Positions 36,684-45,534 are shown, counted from the first letter of the stretch. The stretch: 64,000 nucleotides of DNA from Arthrobacter globiformis (GCF_030815865.1 NZ_JAUSXI010000001.1:4898001-4962000); one strand, 5' to 3'. The notes: generated by a model not told the origin, from the letters alone. Translations and numbers: made by a program.

Positions 36684-37547
36684 GTGGTGAGGCTAGTGAC
36701 CATCCCCATACAAGTTTCGACTGTTCATGCACCAAGTCCGGCGCCGGTTCCTCTGGCCTCCATCAGCGTGGTGATTCCCACCCTGAACGAAGCCATGAAC
36801 CTCCCGTGGGTTTTGCGCCGCATGCCCTCCTACGTGGACGAAGTGGTGATCGTCGACGGCCGTTCACTGGACAGCACGGTTGACGTCGCCCGTGCCCTGC
36901 GCCTCGACGTGGTGGTGGTCTCGGAACCCCACGCCGGCAAGGGTTTCGCCGTCCGGGCCGGGCTCGCTGCGGCCTCCGGAGACATCATTGTCATGCTGGA
37001 TGCGGACGGGAGCATGGATCCGCAGGAAATAGGCTGGTTCGTCACCCCGCTGCAGCATGAATTCGACTTCGTCAAGGGCTCCCGGTACGTCACCGGTGGC
37101 GGGTCCGAGGACATCACGCTGCTCCGCAGCGCCGGCAACCGGGCCCTGACGCGCCTGGCCAACGTGGTGCTTCATAGCAACTATTCCGACCTCTGCTACG
37201 GCTACATCGCCATGCGGCGGGAGTGCCTGCAGATCCTCGAACTGGCGTCGGAAGGGTTCGAAATCGAGACGGAGCTGATCGTCCGCGCGTCCAGGGCTGG
37301 CCTGCGGATCGCCGAGGTGCCCAGCACCGAACTCAACCGGATCTCCGGCAATTCCAACCTGCATACATTCCGTGACGGGTGGCGCGTACTGAGGACCCTG
37401 GCCCGTGAATGCGTGGGCTGGGAAGCACCCACGGCCGGCGCCCGGCCGGAGTCGCTCAGACGTGTGAAATACAGGTATCCCAGCATGTCCCTCCCCCACA
37501 TTCCGACGGATCCGGCAACCGTCCTTGGCCTGATAGCAGGTGATTAA
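36684..37547 (+). CDS. Family 2 glycosyltransferase (DPM/dolichol-phosphate type)
   Basis: A 287-residue GT-A fold enzyme that probably transfers a sugar from a nucleotide donor to a lipid or growing chain. Seen are I-S-V-V-I-P-T-L-N-E-A-M-N-L, V-D-G-R-S-L-D-S-T, the metal-binding L-D-A-D-G-S-M, G-S-R-Y-V-T-G-G-G-S-E-D and a C-terminal R-V-K-Y-R-Y. The first ten codons (M-V-R-L-V-T-I-P-I-Q) match those of the unrelated right-operon gene at 51118. GTG 36684 is shown; GTG 36696, with GGTGAGG upstream, is an equally good start. The next gene begins within 2 bp of its stop. Confidence 0.85.
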   Translation: MVRLVTIPIQVSTVHAPSPAPVPLASISVVIPTLNEAMNLPWVLRRMPSYVDEVVIVDGRSLDSTVDVARALRLDVVVVSEPHAGKGFAVRAGLAAASGDIIVMLDADGSMDPQEIGWFVTPLQHEFDFVKGSRYVTGGGSEDITLLRSAGNRALTRLANVVLHSNYSDLCYGYIAMRRECLQILELASEGFEIETELIVRASRAGLRIAEVPSTELNRISGNSNLHTFRDGWRVLRTLARECVGWEAPTAGARPESLRRVKYRYPSMSLPHIPTDPATVLGLIAGD

Positions 37548-37548
37548 C

Positions 37549-38547
37549 GTGAACCACGCTGAAGGGCTTCCGGCCGTTTCGGTGGTGATCTGCTCCTACA
37601 CGGAAGACCGATGGGACCGTCTGATGGCCGCCGTCGAATCCGTCCGCGCCCAAACGGTGCCGCCCCAGCAGACCATCGTGGTGGTCGACTACAACGTTGA
37701 CCTGTACAAGCGGCTCATCTTTTCGGTCGATGATGTCGTGCTCCTGGAGAACACCGGCCCCAAAGGCCTCTCCGGTGCACGGAACACGGGGGCCGCGGCG
37801 GCAACGGCCGGCGTCGTTGCCTTCCTCGATGACGATGCAGTGGCGGCCCCGGACTGGCTGGAGCGACTGACGGCTCTCTACGACGACCCCGATGTGCTGG
37901 CCGTGGGCGGACGTGTCGTACCGGAATGGGAAACAAGCCGGCCGGCCTATTTCGGTGAGGAGCTGGACTGGATCGTCGGCTGCACGCACCGCGGAATGCC
38001 CAAAGTGGCGGCCGAGGTCCGCAACGTCATCGGCGCCAATATGTCCTTCCGTTCCCAGGTTATCCAGGTGGTGGGTGGTTTCAACACGTCGCTGGGCCGG
38101 CAGAACTCGCTGCCTTTGGGCTGCGAGGAGACGGAAATCTGTATCCGCGCTGCCATAGGTTCGCCGGGCGGCCGCGTGGTGTACGAACCGGCGGCCGTGG
38201 TGAACCATTACGTCCCTGCGCAGCGGGGCACGCTGAACTACATGCTGCGGCGCGGCTGGTCTGAGGGAATATCAAAAGCCCTGGTCAGCAAGATCGTCGG
38301 CCACAAGCGCGCCCTGGGGCCCGAACGCCGGTACGTCCGCAGCGTGTTGCCCCGTGCCGTGGCCGCGGGCATCCTGGGCAGGATCCGGGGAACGGACCCA
38401 GCCGGTCTGCGCCGGGCACTGGCCACCTTGGCCGTGCTGGCCGTAACTACTTGCGGGTACATCCGGGGACGCCGACTGCCCCTTGATCCCACGGGCGGGG
38501 GCCTCGAGCCGCACGAGTCCCACGCCAGCTGGAGGGAAGTCAAATGA
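37549..38547 (+). CDS. Family 2 glycosyltransferase
   Basis: A 332-residue glycosyltransferase. It shows V-S-V-V-I-C-S-Y-T-E-D-R, V-V-D-Y-N, G-L-S-G-A-R-N-T-G, the D-x-D equivalent F-L-D-D-D-A-V-A-A-P and G-G-F-N-T-S-L-G-R ... E-E-T-E-I-C-I-R, the acceptor/base region of rhamnosyl- and galactofuranosyl-type transferases. The C-terminal ~80 residues are basic with one possible membrane helix. GTG 37549 (V-N-H-A-E-G) is preferred to GTG 37540, which overlaps the previous gene. It is the second gene of the left operon. Confidence 0.85.
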   Translation: MNHAEGLPAVSVVICSYTEDRWDRLMAAVESVRAQTVPPQQTIVVVDYNVDLYKRLIFSVDDVVLLENTGPKGLSGARNTGAAAATAGVVAFLDDDAVAAPDWLERLTALYDDPDVLAVGGRVVPEWETSRPAYFGEELDWIVGCTHRGMPKVAAEVRNVIGANMSFRSQVIQVVGGFNTSLGRQNSLPLGCEETEICIRAAIGSPGGRVVYEPAAVVNHYVPAQRGTLNYMLRRGWSEGISKALVSKIVGHKRALGPERRYVRSVLPRAVAAGILGRIRGTDPAGLRRALATLAVLAVTTCGYIRGRRLPLDPTGGGLEPHESHASWREVK

Positions 38548-38608
38548 TCCGGATGTACCCGCAGGGCAACTTTGCCCGAATCATCGAGACCGCTGGAGGG
38601 CCGGAAGC

Positions 38609-39709
38609 ATGAGTCAGTCCGAAAAAGACGTCCTGAGGGACTCGATCCCGTCCACCGGGGTGAGTTTCGATGTCCACGGCCTCGTGGGCATCGAAGTGGC
38701 CCCCGGCACGCCTGGCGAAGCGCAGCTGCGGGACATGCTCGCACCGTTCCTGGGACCGTCCCGGGCACCGCTCCGCCTGCATGTCAGCGCGGAAACGGCG
38801 GACGTGGGGGAACAGTCGCACGCCGAGGATGCCTACCGGTTCACGCCGGAGTCTCTCTACATCCCGGCGGACCGCGTCCAGGTCCAGGAAACCCGGGACG
38901 GTTACTCGATCCAGGGCCGTGGCGAGCTGCTGACCGCCGTCATCCCCCTGCTGGACCGGCTCTGCATCAGGCAGAACGCCGCCATGATCCACGCGGCGGT
39001 GGTGGACTTCCGCGGCTCGGGGGTCCTGCTTCCAGCCTGGGGCGGAGTCGGCAAGACCAGCACGGTCGCGAAGCTTACGGCCATGCCCGGTGTGCGGTTC
39101 ATGGCGGACGACTGGGCGTTCCTGGATGCCGACAGCATGCTCATGGGCTATGCGAAACCGATGTTCCTGAAGCCGCACCACCGCAGGATCTACCCCGAGG
39201 TGTTCAGCGGCGCCCGTAAGCCGTTGGCTCCTGGCTGGTTGACGAACACGGTGGCCCACCTTGCGACGGCTGTCCATCCGGTGATCGTCCGCTATCCGAA
39301 GACCGCCGCCTTCACCCGCCGCTGGTCCCCGGAGCACCGGATGGTCCATCCGGAGCTGGTTTTCGGACAGGACGGCATCTCATCGGCGGCGCTCACCCGG
39401 CTGGCCATCTTCCTGGAGCGCTACGACGGTTCCGAGGCGCGGCTGGAGACACGGAGCCGCGAGTGGATGACCTCCCGCATCGTCGGGAACTTCCACTCCG
39501 AGCTTCCGGTGGTGTCACGGCGGCTGATCGAGGCCCTTGGCGCGACGGGCCTGGTTCCGCTGGAGGAATTTTTCAGCCAGAAGGCAGCCGTGGTACGCCG
39601 TGCCCTTGAGGACGTGCCGTGCTCCCTGCTCAGGATTCCCGCTTCCTGGTCCGCCGACCGGACGTCGGATTATGTGGCCGGCCTGATCAGCTCCAAACTG
39701 GAGGAGTGA
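38609..39709 (+). CDS. HPr kinase-like P-loop protein (left copy)
   Basis: A 366-residue protein. An N-terminal ~130-residue domain (V-S-F-D-V-H-G-L-V-G-I-E-V) precedes a kinase core with I-H-A-A-V-V-D-F, Walker A W-G-G-V-G-K-T-S-T-V-A-K-L and F-M-A-D-D-W-A-F-L, the HprK-like Walker B/catalytic Asp. It continues Y-A-K-P-M-F-L-K-P-H-H-R-R-I-Y-P. The paralogue at 47634-48725 shares all these blocks. No HPr or PTS gene is near, so the substrate is unlikely to be HPr; a sugar, lipid-linked intermediate or protein partner is possible. ATG 38609 follows GGAGGG. Confidence 0.8.
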   Translation: MSQSEKDVLRDSIPSTGVSFDVHGLVGIEVAPGTPGEAQLRDMLAPFLGPSRAPLRLHVSAETADVGEQSHAEDAYRFTPESLYIPADRVQVQETRDGYSIQGRGELLTAVIPLLDRLCIRQNAAMIHAAVVDFRGSGVLLPAWGGVGKTSTVAKLTAMPGVRFMADDWAFLDADSMLMGYAKPMFLKPHHRRIYPEVFSGARKPLAPGWLTNTVAHLATAVHPVIVRYPKTAAFTRRWSPEHRMVHPELVFGQDGISSAALTRLAIFLERYDGSEARLETRSREWMTSRIVGNFHSELPVVSRRLIEALGATGLVPLEEFFSQKAAVVRRALEDVPCSLLRIPASWSADRTSDYVAGLISSKLEE

Positions 39710-39710
39710 C

Positions 39711-41816
39711 TTGGGTGCCCATGTGAGCGAGCTCGAAGTGTCCGTGGTGGTTCCCGCGCGGAATGCGGCGCGGTGGCTGGGCGAATGCCTGGAGTCCATC
39801 CGCGCCGAAAAGCCGCGGGAGATTATCGTGGTGGACGGCTGCTCTACGGACAACACGATGGAGATCGCACGGTCCATGGGCGCCCGCGTCATCTCGGACG
39901 AGGGCCGCGGGTTGCCGGCAGCGCGGATGCTGGGTGTCGAGAACGCCTGTTCCGACCTCGTAGCACTGATCGACGCCGACGTCGTCCTTCCGCCGGGCGC
40001 CTTGGGCGGTCTCCTGGACGAGTTCAAGGCCTGCGGCTACGACGGGCTCCAGTTCGGCCTGGTCAGCGAGGCGGACGGGCCCGGATACTGGGGTGCGGCC
40101 TTGGCCTGGCACCACATGCACAGCCGGGTCCGCTCCTGGTTCGGCGTGTGCGCCACCCTCATGCGAAGGAAGGTCCTGCTGTCCGTGGCGTTCGATGAGA
40201 CCTTCCGCTCCGGCGAGGACATCGAGCTCAGGATCAGGCTCGAAGAGGCGGGCTACCGCCTTGGCGTTTCCAGCATCACGGCGGTGCGGCACCGGTTCAT
40301 GGACACATTCGACGCCGCCCGGGACCAGTGGCTCCAGGACGGCGCCGGGCTGGCCCGCACGGTCCGCAAGCACCCAGGCCGCGCCGGCTGGCTTGTGGTG
40401 CTGCCGCTGCTGGCCGCCATCCGCGGCGCCGGCTTGTCGCTGCTGCATGCGCCCCGGTTCCTTGCGTACTGGGCCTGCTTCCTCGTGTACAACTACAGGT
40501 CGATGTTCGGCGAGCTCCTGCGGCCGCCCGGCACCGGCCTGTCCGTGGGCGGGAACGCCGCCTGGCTGACCGCCGCCCGGGTGGCCCCGATGGCCACCGG
40601 TTTCCTCTTCTGGGCGTTGGCGGCGATCATGTTGCCGCCCGCGCAGCTCGGCATGGGTTCTGCGGTGGTGGCCGCGGCCCTCCTGACCGTGCATCTCGGG
40701 ATGCTGGGGGTCGGGCCGGCCACGCTTACGCTGCTTCCCGAACAGTCCGACGGCGGCCGCCGGCTGATTGCCAGCAGCCTCCTCACCGTCGGGGTTTCCA
40801 CAGTCGTGTTGTCCGGTGCAGTGGCGGCGGTGACCTACGGGCTGGGGTCTGGCGTGGGCTTGGCCTGGACCGATCCCGTCATAACCGGGATGTTCGCCGC
40901 GACGGCACTGTTCGCCGCGGTCGCGTATCAGCTGGACCACGTGGGCGTAGCGCAGGAACGCGCTGACCGCGCACTGGTCAGGAGCCTGACCCAAAGCCTG
41001 GTGCAACTGGCTGTGCTGGCCTTTGCCATGGCCGCCGGCATCCGGGAAGTGGCAGTGGTGGTGGGGGCGGTGGGCGCCGGCGCCCTGGCCAGTGCGGTCC
41101 TCGGGCTGCGCCAGCTCAACCGTGCCGGGGTGTCACCGGACTGGAAGCACGGGCTCCGGGTCGGCCCGGCCCTGCGGCTGCTGAAGCCGGGCCTGCCGAA
41201 CCATGCACTGATGCTCGCAGACCGCGCCCCCCGCTATCTCCTTCCACTGATCGTGGCCGCTACCCTCGGCCCGGCCGCAACCGCGTCCTGGTACATGGCG
41301 TGGATGATGGCTTCCGCGGTCTTCTTCTTTCCTCAGTCTTCCGGGTTCTCCCTGCAGACCGCGCTGGCCGGAGGCAGGTCAAGGCCTGGGCTGGTGTCCT
41401 CCGCACTCAAGGCCAGCCTCGCCCTCACTTCCGTCGCCGGGGCGATGTTGCTCATAGCTGGCCCCTACCTTCTCGGTTTCCTTGGCGCGGAGTACGCGGC
41501 CACCGCCATCCTGCTTCCTGTCCTGGTGCCGGCGTTGCTGCTGGGCTGCGTGACTCAGGTTTACTTCGGGCTATGCCGGGCGCAAGGCCGCCTCGCCGAG
41601 GCCACAGCCGTAGCTGTCTTCGCTGCCGTCCTTGTCGTGGGGACAGCCTCGCTTGGCGCCCGCGAATTCGGCCTCCTCGGCGTCGCAGCGCTCTGGTCCG
41701 CCGCCCAGGCGTCAGCGGCTTTGATTGCCATCTGGCGTCTCAGGAAGCTGACTCCCGCAACGCTTCCAGCGGCTGGGCCGAACACACCGGCAGCGAGTGG
41801 TGCACGAGGTTTCTGA
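39711..41816 (+). CDS. Fused GT2 glycosyltransferase and polysaccharide flippase
   Basis: A 701-residue fusion. Residues ~8-275 form a GT2 domain (S-V-V-V-P-A-R-N-A-A-R-W-L, V-V-D-G-C-S-T-D-N-T, S-D-E-G-R-G-L-P-A-A-R, I-D-A-D-V-V, S-G-E-D-I-E-L-R-I-R). Residues ~285-685 form a multi-helix Wzx/MATE-like flippase (P-N-H-A-L-M-L-A-D-R-A-P-R-Y-L-L-P-L ... S-W-Y-M-A-W-M-M-A-S-A). The same two parts are separate genes at 46811-47623 and 45531-46814. TTG 39711 has GGAGGAG 4 bp upstream, directly after the kinase stop. The fusion implies that transfer and export are physically coupled. Confidence 0.85.
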   Translation: MGAHVSELEVSVVVPARNAARWLGECLESIRAEKPREIIVVDGCSTDNTMEIARSMGARVISDEGRGLPAARMLGVENACSDLVALIDADVVLPPGALGGLLDEFKACGYDGLQFGLVSEADGPGYWGAALAWHHMHSRVRSWFGVCATLMRRKVLLSVAFDETFRSGEDIELRIRLEEAGYRLGVSSITAVRHRFMDTFDAARDQWLQDGAGLARTVRKHPGRAGWLVVLPLLAAIRGAGLSLLHAPRFLAYWACFLVYNYRSMFGELLRPPGTGLSVGGNAAWLTAARVAPMATGFLFWALAAIMLPPAQLGMGSAVVAAALLTVHLGMLGVGPATLTLLPEQSDGGRRLIASSLLTVGVSTVVLSGAVAAVTYGLGSGVGLAWTDPVITGMFAATALFAAVAYQLDHVGVAQERADRALVRSLTQSLVQLAVLAFAMAAGIREVAVVVGAVGAGALASAVLGLRQLNRAGVSPDWKHGLRVGPALRLLKPGLPNHALMLADRAPRYLLPLIVAATLGPAATASWYMAWMMASAVFFFPQSSGFSLQTALAGGRSRPGLVSSALKASLALTSVAGAMLLIAGPYLLGFLGAEYAATAILLPVLVPALLLGCVTQVYFGLCRAQGRLAEATAVAVFAAVLVVGTASLGAREFGLLGVAALWSAAQASAALIAIWRLRKLTPATLPAAGPNTPAASGARGF

Positions 41817-42081
41817 CCGGCGGCATGACCTTGGCTTGATCCCAACCGTCCCGCACCAGGGCATGTTCCAGCCCGCCGCCGGTGGATGCGGCGGGTCCTG
41901 CTGTGGTCAGCGTCGGGTTCGCCCTCGCAGGCATGATGGATCTGAGGTCGGCAGCAACGCCGCGCCTCGATTCGGGACCAACTGGTCATCCCCCAGGACG
42001 GCTGTTCACGCAAGACAGCTGTTCGCGGCACCCCTCAAGCATTCCGCCCCGCCCAGCGGCGGTTGGACAACAGGGTACGGC
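41817..42081. other. Convergent junction between the two polysaccharide operons
   Basis: About 265 bp separate the convergent stops. A minus-strand frame at 41740-41934 (L-V-R-D-G-W-D-Q-A-K-V-M-P-P-V-R-N-L-V-H-H-S-L-P) reads like protein but lacks a start and overlaps the fusion gene, so it may be a decayed fragment. I see no strong terminator. Confidence 0.4.
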
Positions 42082-43134
42082 TCAGTCACCGTTCGGACGC
42101 CAGTACCGCAGCCCGCCGCTGGTGGTGCCGTCATGGGCGACGTCGACCACGGCGTATGGGAACGCCCGACGGTCCGACTGGTCAGGTCCGCGACCGCGGA
42201 CGTCCGAACCCCATGTGCCGGTGTTGACATACCGGGTGGGGCTCGCCTCGAGCGCCGACTCGAGCGCCCGGTGGGTGTGGCCCGAGACGTACCAGGCCAC
42301 CCCGGAACCGTGCGCTTCGAGCGTACGTGCAACCCGGCCCGCTGCCGCGGGAGCCTCCTCGCCGGTGACTCTGCGGCCGGCGGCCGCGAGCACCATGCGG
42401 GTCGCGGCGACCGGGAGCGCCGACACCGTCCGGAACCGGGACAGGCGCGCCAGGTCCCGAACGGCCACCCCGTCAAGTGCGAGCCGCTGTGACTCGGCCT
42501 GCAACAGCTCGTCGTAGGCGGGCTCCCGGACGCGGCGTTCCGCCCGCTCGGACGCCAGGCAGGCCCGGGCCACGGCCCCGGCACGGCTCAGGCGTGAACT
42601 TGATGGAAGGGCGTTCCAGGCGGCGAGCGGTGGCAGGTCCAGCTCGTCGGTGCCGTTAACTGCCGCGCGGAGCACCTCGGGTATCCGATGCAGCGCGTGG
42701 TGATGGTGCCCGTGCTCAGCCACGAGCACGTGGGGCACGTGCAGGAACCACGGGTATACCCGGACGCGCGTCGGTTCGGCGGGTGACAGCAGCCCCGAGA
42801 GGCGGGCGGCAACCGAGGGCCGGGCCAGCTCCACGTCGTGGTTGCCGCACACGAAGTGCAGCTGCACACCGCGCGCCGCACACGCCTTCAGCGCCGCGAA
42901 CGTCTCTGGGTGGCGGGCGAGGATGGACTCGAGCCGGGCCAGGCTCTCGACCTCCGCGAACCCGGCCAGCTCGAATGTGTCACCGACGAAGGCGACGTGC
43001 TGCTGCGGACCGGAGGCTGCGAGCACCCCGCGGCGCAGGAACTCGGGCAGCACTCTGCCGGGGCACCGCGGGTCGTCGTCCGATACGCCCAGGTGGATGT
43101 CGCTGAGGAGCCACCACCGCGCGGGACCGCTCAC
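42082..43134 (-). CDS. Cytoplasmic calcineurin-like metallophosphoesterase
   Basis: A 350-residue phosphoesterase. Metal motifs are W-L-L-S-D-I-H-L-G, V-G-D-T-F-E-L, F-V-C-G-N-H-D-V-E, A-E-H-G-H-H-H and Y-V-S-G-H-T-H-R. There is no signal peptide. GTG 43134 overlaps the preceding stop (GTGA), so it is the last gene of the right operon. UDP-diacylglucosamine hydrolases (LpxH-like) and related enzymes share this layout, so a lipid-linked or phosphorylated sugar is a plausible substrate. With a kinase-like gene in the same operon, it might reverse a phosphorylation; that is speculation. Confidence 0.83.
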   Translation of the reverse strand: MSGPARWWLLSDIHLGVSDDDPRCPGRVLPEFLRRGVLAASGPQQHVAFVGDTFELAGFAEVESLARLESILARHPETFAALKACAARGVQLHFVCGNHDVELARPSVAARLSGLLSPAEPTRVRVYPWFLHVPHVLVAEHGHHHHALHRIPEVLRAAVNGTDELDLPPLAAWNALPSSSRLSRAGAVARACLASERAERRVREPAYDELLQAESQRLALDGVAVRDLARLSRFRTVSALPVAATRMVLAAAGRRVTGEEAPAAAGRVARTLEAHGSGVAWYVSGHTHRALESALEASPTRYVNTGTWGSDVRGRGPDQSDRRAFPYAVVDVAHDGTTSGGLRYWRPNGD

Positions 43135-43337
43135 GCGAGCAGTCCCAGCACGCGTGGAAGGAAGAGGAACAGGTACATCATCCACATGGCGGCCACGGCC
43201 CAACGGCTCACCCTTCGGCTGAGGAGCCCATTGCGTGTGGGCTGCCCGGTATCTGGGACTGTGCGTCGGACCTCGAGCGCCACGAGCGTCATGAGCAGGG
43301 CTGCAGCCGCGATCAGTCCCGCGAGTTCGATTATCAT
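43131..43337 (-). CDS. Small two-helix membrane protein
   Basis: A 68-residue protein with two hydrophobic segments, near residues 3-24 (L-A-G-L-I-A-A-A-A-L-L-M-T-L-V-A-L) and 47-67 (A-V-A-A-M-W-M-M-Y-L-F-L-F-L-P-R-V-L-G). It is joined to its neighbours on both sides by 4-bp stop/start overlaps, which is the main evidence that it is real. No family is recognised. It may be an accessory subunit of the membrane glycosyltransferase or flippase. Confidence 0.7.
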   Translation of the reverse strand: MIIELAGLIAAAALLMTLVALEVRRTVPDTGQPTRNGLLSRRVSRWAVAAMWMMYLFLFLPRVLGLLA

Positions 43338-43675
43338 GTTGTTGCCTCCTGCCGGGCGCGTGCCATGCACGCTAGGACGGTGATGACGCCCATCGAGACG
43401 ACGCACGCCTGCCACGACCACACAGCGAGGTAGAACATCGCCGTGGACACTGCCGTGAGCGCGGCGAGGCCGAGCGCCAGGACGAGCAGCGCGCCCAGCG
43501 CGAGGTCGGTCACCTGTGTGAGTCGGGCCAGTGCATGCCCGGGGAGCAGGACGAGGACGGCTATCGCGGCGATCGTCTGCAGCGGTGTCGGCAGCCCGAC
43601 GAGCGTAATTAGCGACAGCGCGACGGCCGAGAGACCGAGCGCCACGGTGAACCGGCTGATGCTTCCGATGCTCAT
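43334..43675 (-). CDS. Small polytopic membrane protein
   Basis: A 113-residue protein with about four hydrophobic stretches (L-G-L-S-A-V-A-L-S-L-I-T-L-V, I-A-A-I-A-V-L-V-L-L-P-G-H-A, L-L-V-L-A-L-G-L-A-A-L, V-V-S-M-G-V-I-T-V-L-A). The L-L-P-G-H-A-L segment is like those seen in membrane proteins of surface-polysaccharide clusters. ATG 43675 overlaps the stop of the large membrane gene (ATGA). The function is unknown. Confidence 0.72.
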   Translation of the reverse strand: MSIGSISRFTVALGLSAVALSLITLVGLPTPLQTIAAIAVLVLLPGHALARLTQVTDLALGALLVLALGLAALTAVSTAMFYLAVWSWQACVVSMGVITVLACMARARQEATT

Positions 43676-45534
43676 GGCGTCACCCGGTACACGCGTGCGT
43701 CAACGTTGCTGAACACAAGTTCCACGCCGTTTTGCGCGCCCAGCCACTTCTCCAGCTCGGAGAAGCCGCCGGCGCCACGGACGCCTTGCAGCACAAGGCT
43801 CGCCTCCGACGAGCGCGTGATCAGCAAGACGGCACCGGCTGCGCTGCGCCGGGCGTAGTCGTAGACGAGTGGGCCGCACCTCGCCGTCGACAAGTCGGAC
43901 CGGCACAGGTCGTCGATCGTCCGGGACCGGTGATCGAGGTAGGCCTCGCTCCGCCACGGGGTCGGGTGGGCAGCCGAGATGATCGCCGAGCCGGGGGGCG
44001 CGAGACGCTGCATGGCGGCGACGGCGTCGATCTCATCATGAGTGAACACGTCATACCGGGCGTTTCCGAACCGGCCCGTCACGGTCAACACGGACAGCAG
44101 GACGCAGGTGAGCGCAAGGCCCCCCGCGGCAAGGTAGGAGCGGCGTTTGCTGCCGTCGGCGGGAAGTTTGCTGCCGACCTTGGAAAGTTTGCTCCCGACC
44201 GTAGCAAGTTTGCTGCCGTCCGTGGAAAGTTTGCTGCCGTCCGTGGGAAGCAGGACCGAGCACGCCTGCAGGGCGATGAAGGGCAGCGCGAACAGCGAGA
44301 CGCGGATGAGCATCTCCCCGCCGTACACCTGGGCGGGGAAGAGCAGCAGTGGGGTGACGGCCAGGAGTACCACCCGGATGTCGAGACGCCCTCTGCGCCA
44401 GTCGCGCCAGGCGCCGGCGGCGGCGAGCGCCCACAGCACAAGGGTGAGAACGGCCCGGACCTGCACCACAAGCACGTGCCCGTCGGTCCCGCGCACGCGG
44501 TCGAGGACGTTCGCCTCGGTCGCGGCCTCCAGTCCAGCGTCGGCCAGGGGTGGGTGCCCGAGGAGGTATGCACTCGCGGGGTAGGCGAGCCAGAGCGTCA
44601 GCACGACTATGGTGATCAGGGGCAGCCTGCTGGGCCACACACGTCCGCTCAGGGTGAGAGCGGTGACGCCGATGAGCAGCATGAAAGGCGTCAGCTGATG
44701 GCTCGCGACGATGACCGTGATGAGCAAGAGGGTTATCACGAGGGCGCCCACCCGGTACCCCGGCCGGGGTTCGGCGGGCGACCGGCCTCGCCACCACGCC
44801 GCCAGGTCCGCGCGCCGGAAGCCGCGGAACTGGGGGGCCCGCGCGGCCAACGGACCGAGGAGCAGCGCGATCACGACGAGGTGCAGGAAGAAGCCGAAGG
44901 CCTGGGGAGACAGGTAGTCCTGGTCCTGCCAGTTGCCGAGGCAGAAGAGCCAGAGCGCGAGCCACCGCCGTCGCGGATCGCGCGTCAGATAGCCCGTTAG
45001 CACGGCCAGGGCAGCGAGCCACAGACCCATGTTGAGCACCGGTGCCCACAGGGCAAGGGCCACGGGGTCGAGACCGGTCGCCCGGAGCACCGTGGACAAG
45101 AGGGCGAAGAAACCCGGCCAGTTGAAGTACCCGTCGATGTCCGGGTCGATCCCCTGGGTGTGCGCAAGGGCGTCGGCGATGCCGAGATGACGGAACGCGA
45201 TCTCACCCCGCGGTACGTCGGTCACGAAAGCTGCGGTCCCGAAGAGCATCAGCACGAGCACGACGACGAGCCAAATCATGACCGGGCGGCGCGCCGGGCC
45301 GGCGGCATCCCCCCGCAGCGCCACGACGAAGGCGACGTTCAGAATCAGGACCCCCGCCCAGAACGGGTAGGGCAGCACGGCGACGAGCCCGAGGTCGTTG
45401 TCCACGGGCGCGGTCACCGTGGAGGCAGCCCCCACGGCAAGCGCCAGGGAGACGACGCCTGCCAGTGCGCACCACGCCTCACGGGACTTCCAGCGTTCCT
45501 TGGTACGGGTGGTCGCTTCGAGTGTGCCAGTCAT
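43672..45534 (-). CDS. Large polytopic membrane protein, probable GT-C glycosyltransferase
   Basis: A 620-residue protein with about 11-12 membrane segments and a soluble C-terminal domain of ~150 residues. The first large loop has A-F-V-T-D-V-P-R-G-E-I-A-F-R-H-L-G-I-A-D-A-L and D-I-D-G-Y-F-N-W-P-G-F-F-A-L, typical of actinobacterial GT-C-like proteins that use lipid-linked sugars. Residues ~429-463 are five heptads of the form D/V-G-S-K-L-x-x, encoded by a 21-bp minisatellite, lying between a membrane segment and the next helix. ATG 45534 overlaps the flippase stop (ATGA). The exact reaction is unknown. Confidence 0.72.
   Translation of the reverse strand: MTGTLEATTRTKERWKSREAWCALAGVVSLALAVGAASTVTAPVDNDLGLVAVLPYPFWAGVLILNVAFVVALRGDAAGPARRPVMIWLVVVLVLMLFGTAAFVTDVPRGEIAFRHLGIADALAHTQGIDPDIDGYFNWPGFFALLSTVLRATGLDPVALALWAPVLNMGLWLAALAVLTGYLTRDPRRRWLALWLFCLGNWQDQDYLSPQAFGFFLHLVVIALLLGPLAARAPQFRGFRRADLAAWWRGRSPAEPRPGYRVGALVITLLLITVIVASHQLTPFMLLIGVTALTLSGRVWPSRLPLITIVVLTLWLAYPASAYLLGHPPLADAGLEAATEANVLDRVRGTDGHVLVVQVRAVLTLVLWALAAAGAWRDWRRGRLDIRVVLLAVTPLLLFPAQVYGGEMLIRVSLFALPFIALQACSVLLPTDGSKLSTDGSKLATVGSKLSKVGSKLPADGSKRRSYLAAGGLALTCVLLSVLTVTGRFGNARYDVFTHDEIDAVAAMQRLAPPGSAIISAAHPTPWRSEAYLDHRSRTIDDLCRSDLSTARCGPLVYDYARRSAAGAVLLITRSSEASLVLQGVRGAGGFSELEKWLGAQNGVELVFSNVDARVYRVTP
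44146..44250. repeat. Five-copy 21-bp minisatellite inside the GT-C-like gene
   Basis: Five consecutive 21-bp units begin TTTGCTGCCG or a near variant (44146, 44167, 44188, 44209, 44230). Read on the minus strand they encode repeats of G-S-K-L with variable flanks and keep the frame. Copies 4 and 5 are almost identical, which suggests recent slippage. Confidence 0.85.

Noticed and set aside
41561..42031. Minus-strand frames in the convergent junction as a new gene
   Set aside because: They overlap the flippase end, lack starts with ribosome sites and show no recognisable domain; kept only as a possible fragment.
44146..44250. CRISPR-like array
   Set aside because: Units are 21 bp, contiguous without spacers and in frame in a coding sequence; no cas genes are present anywhere in the window.
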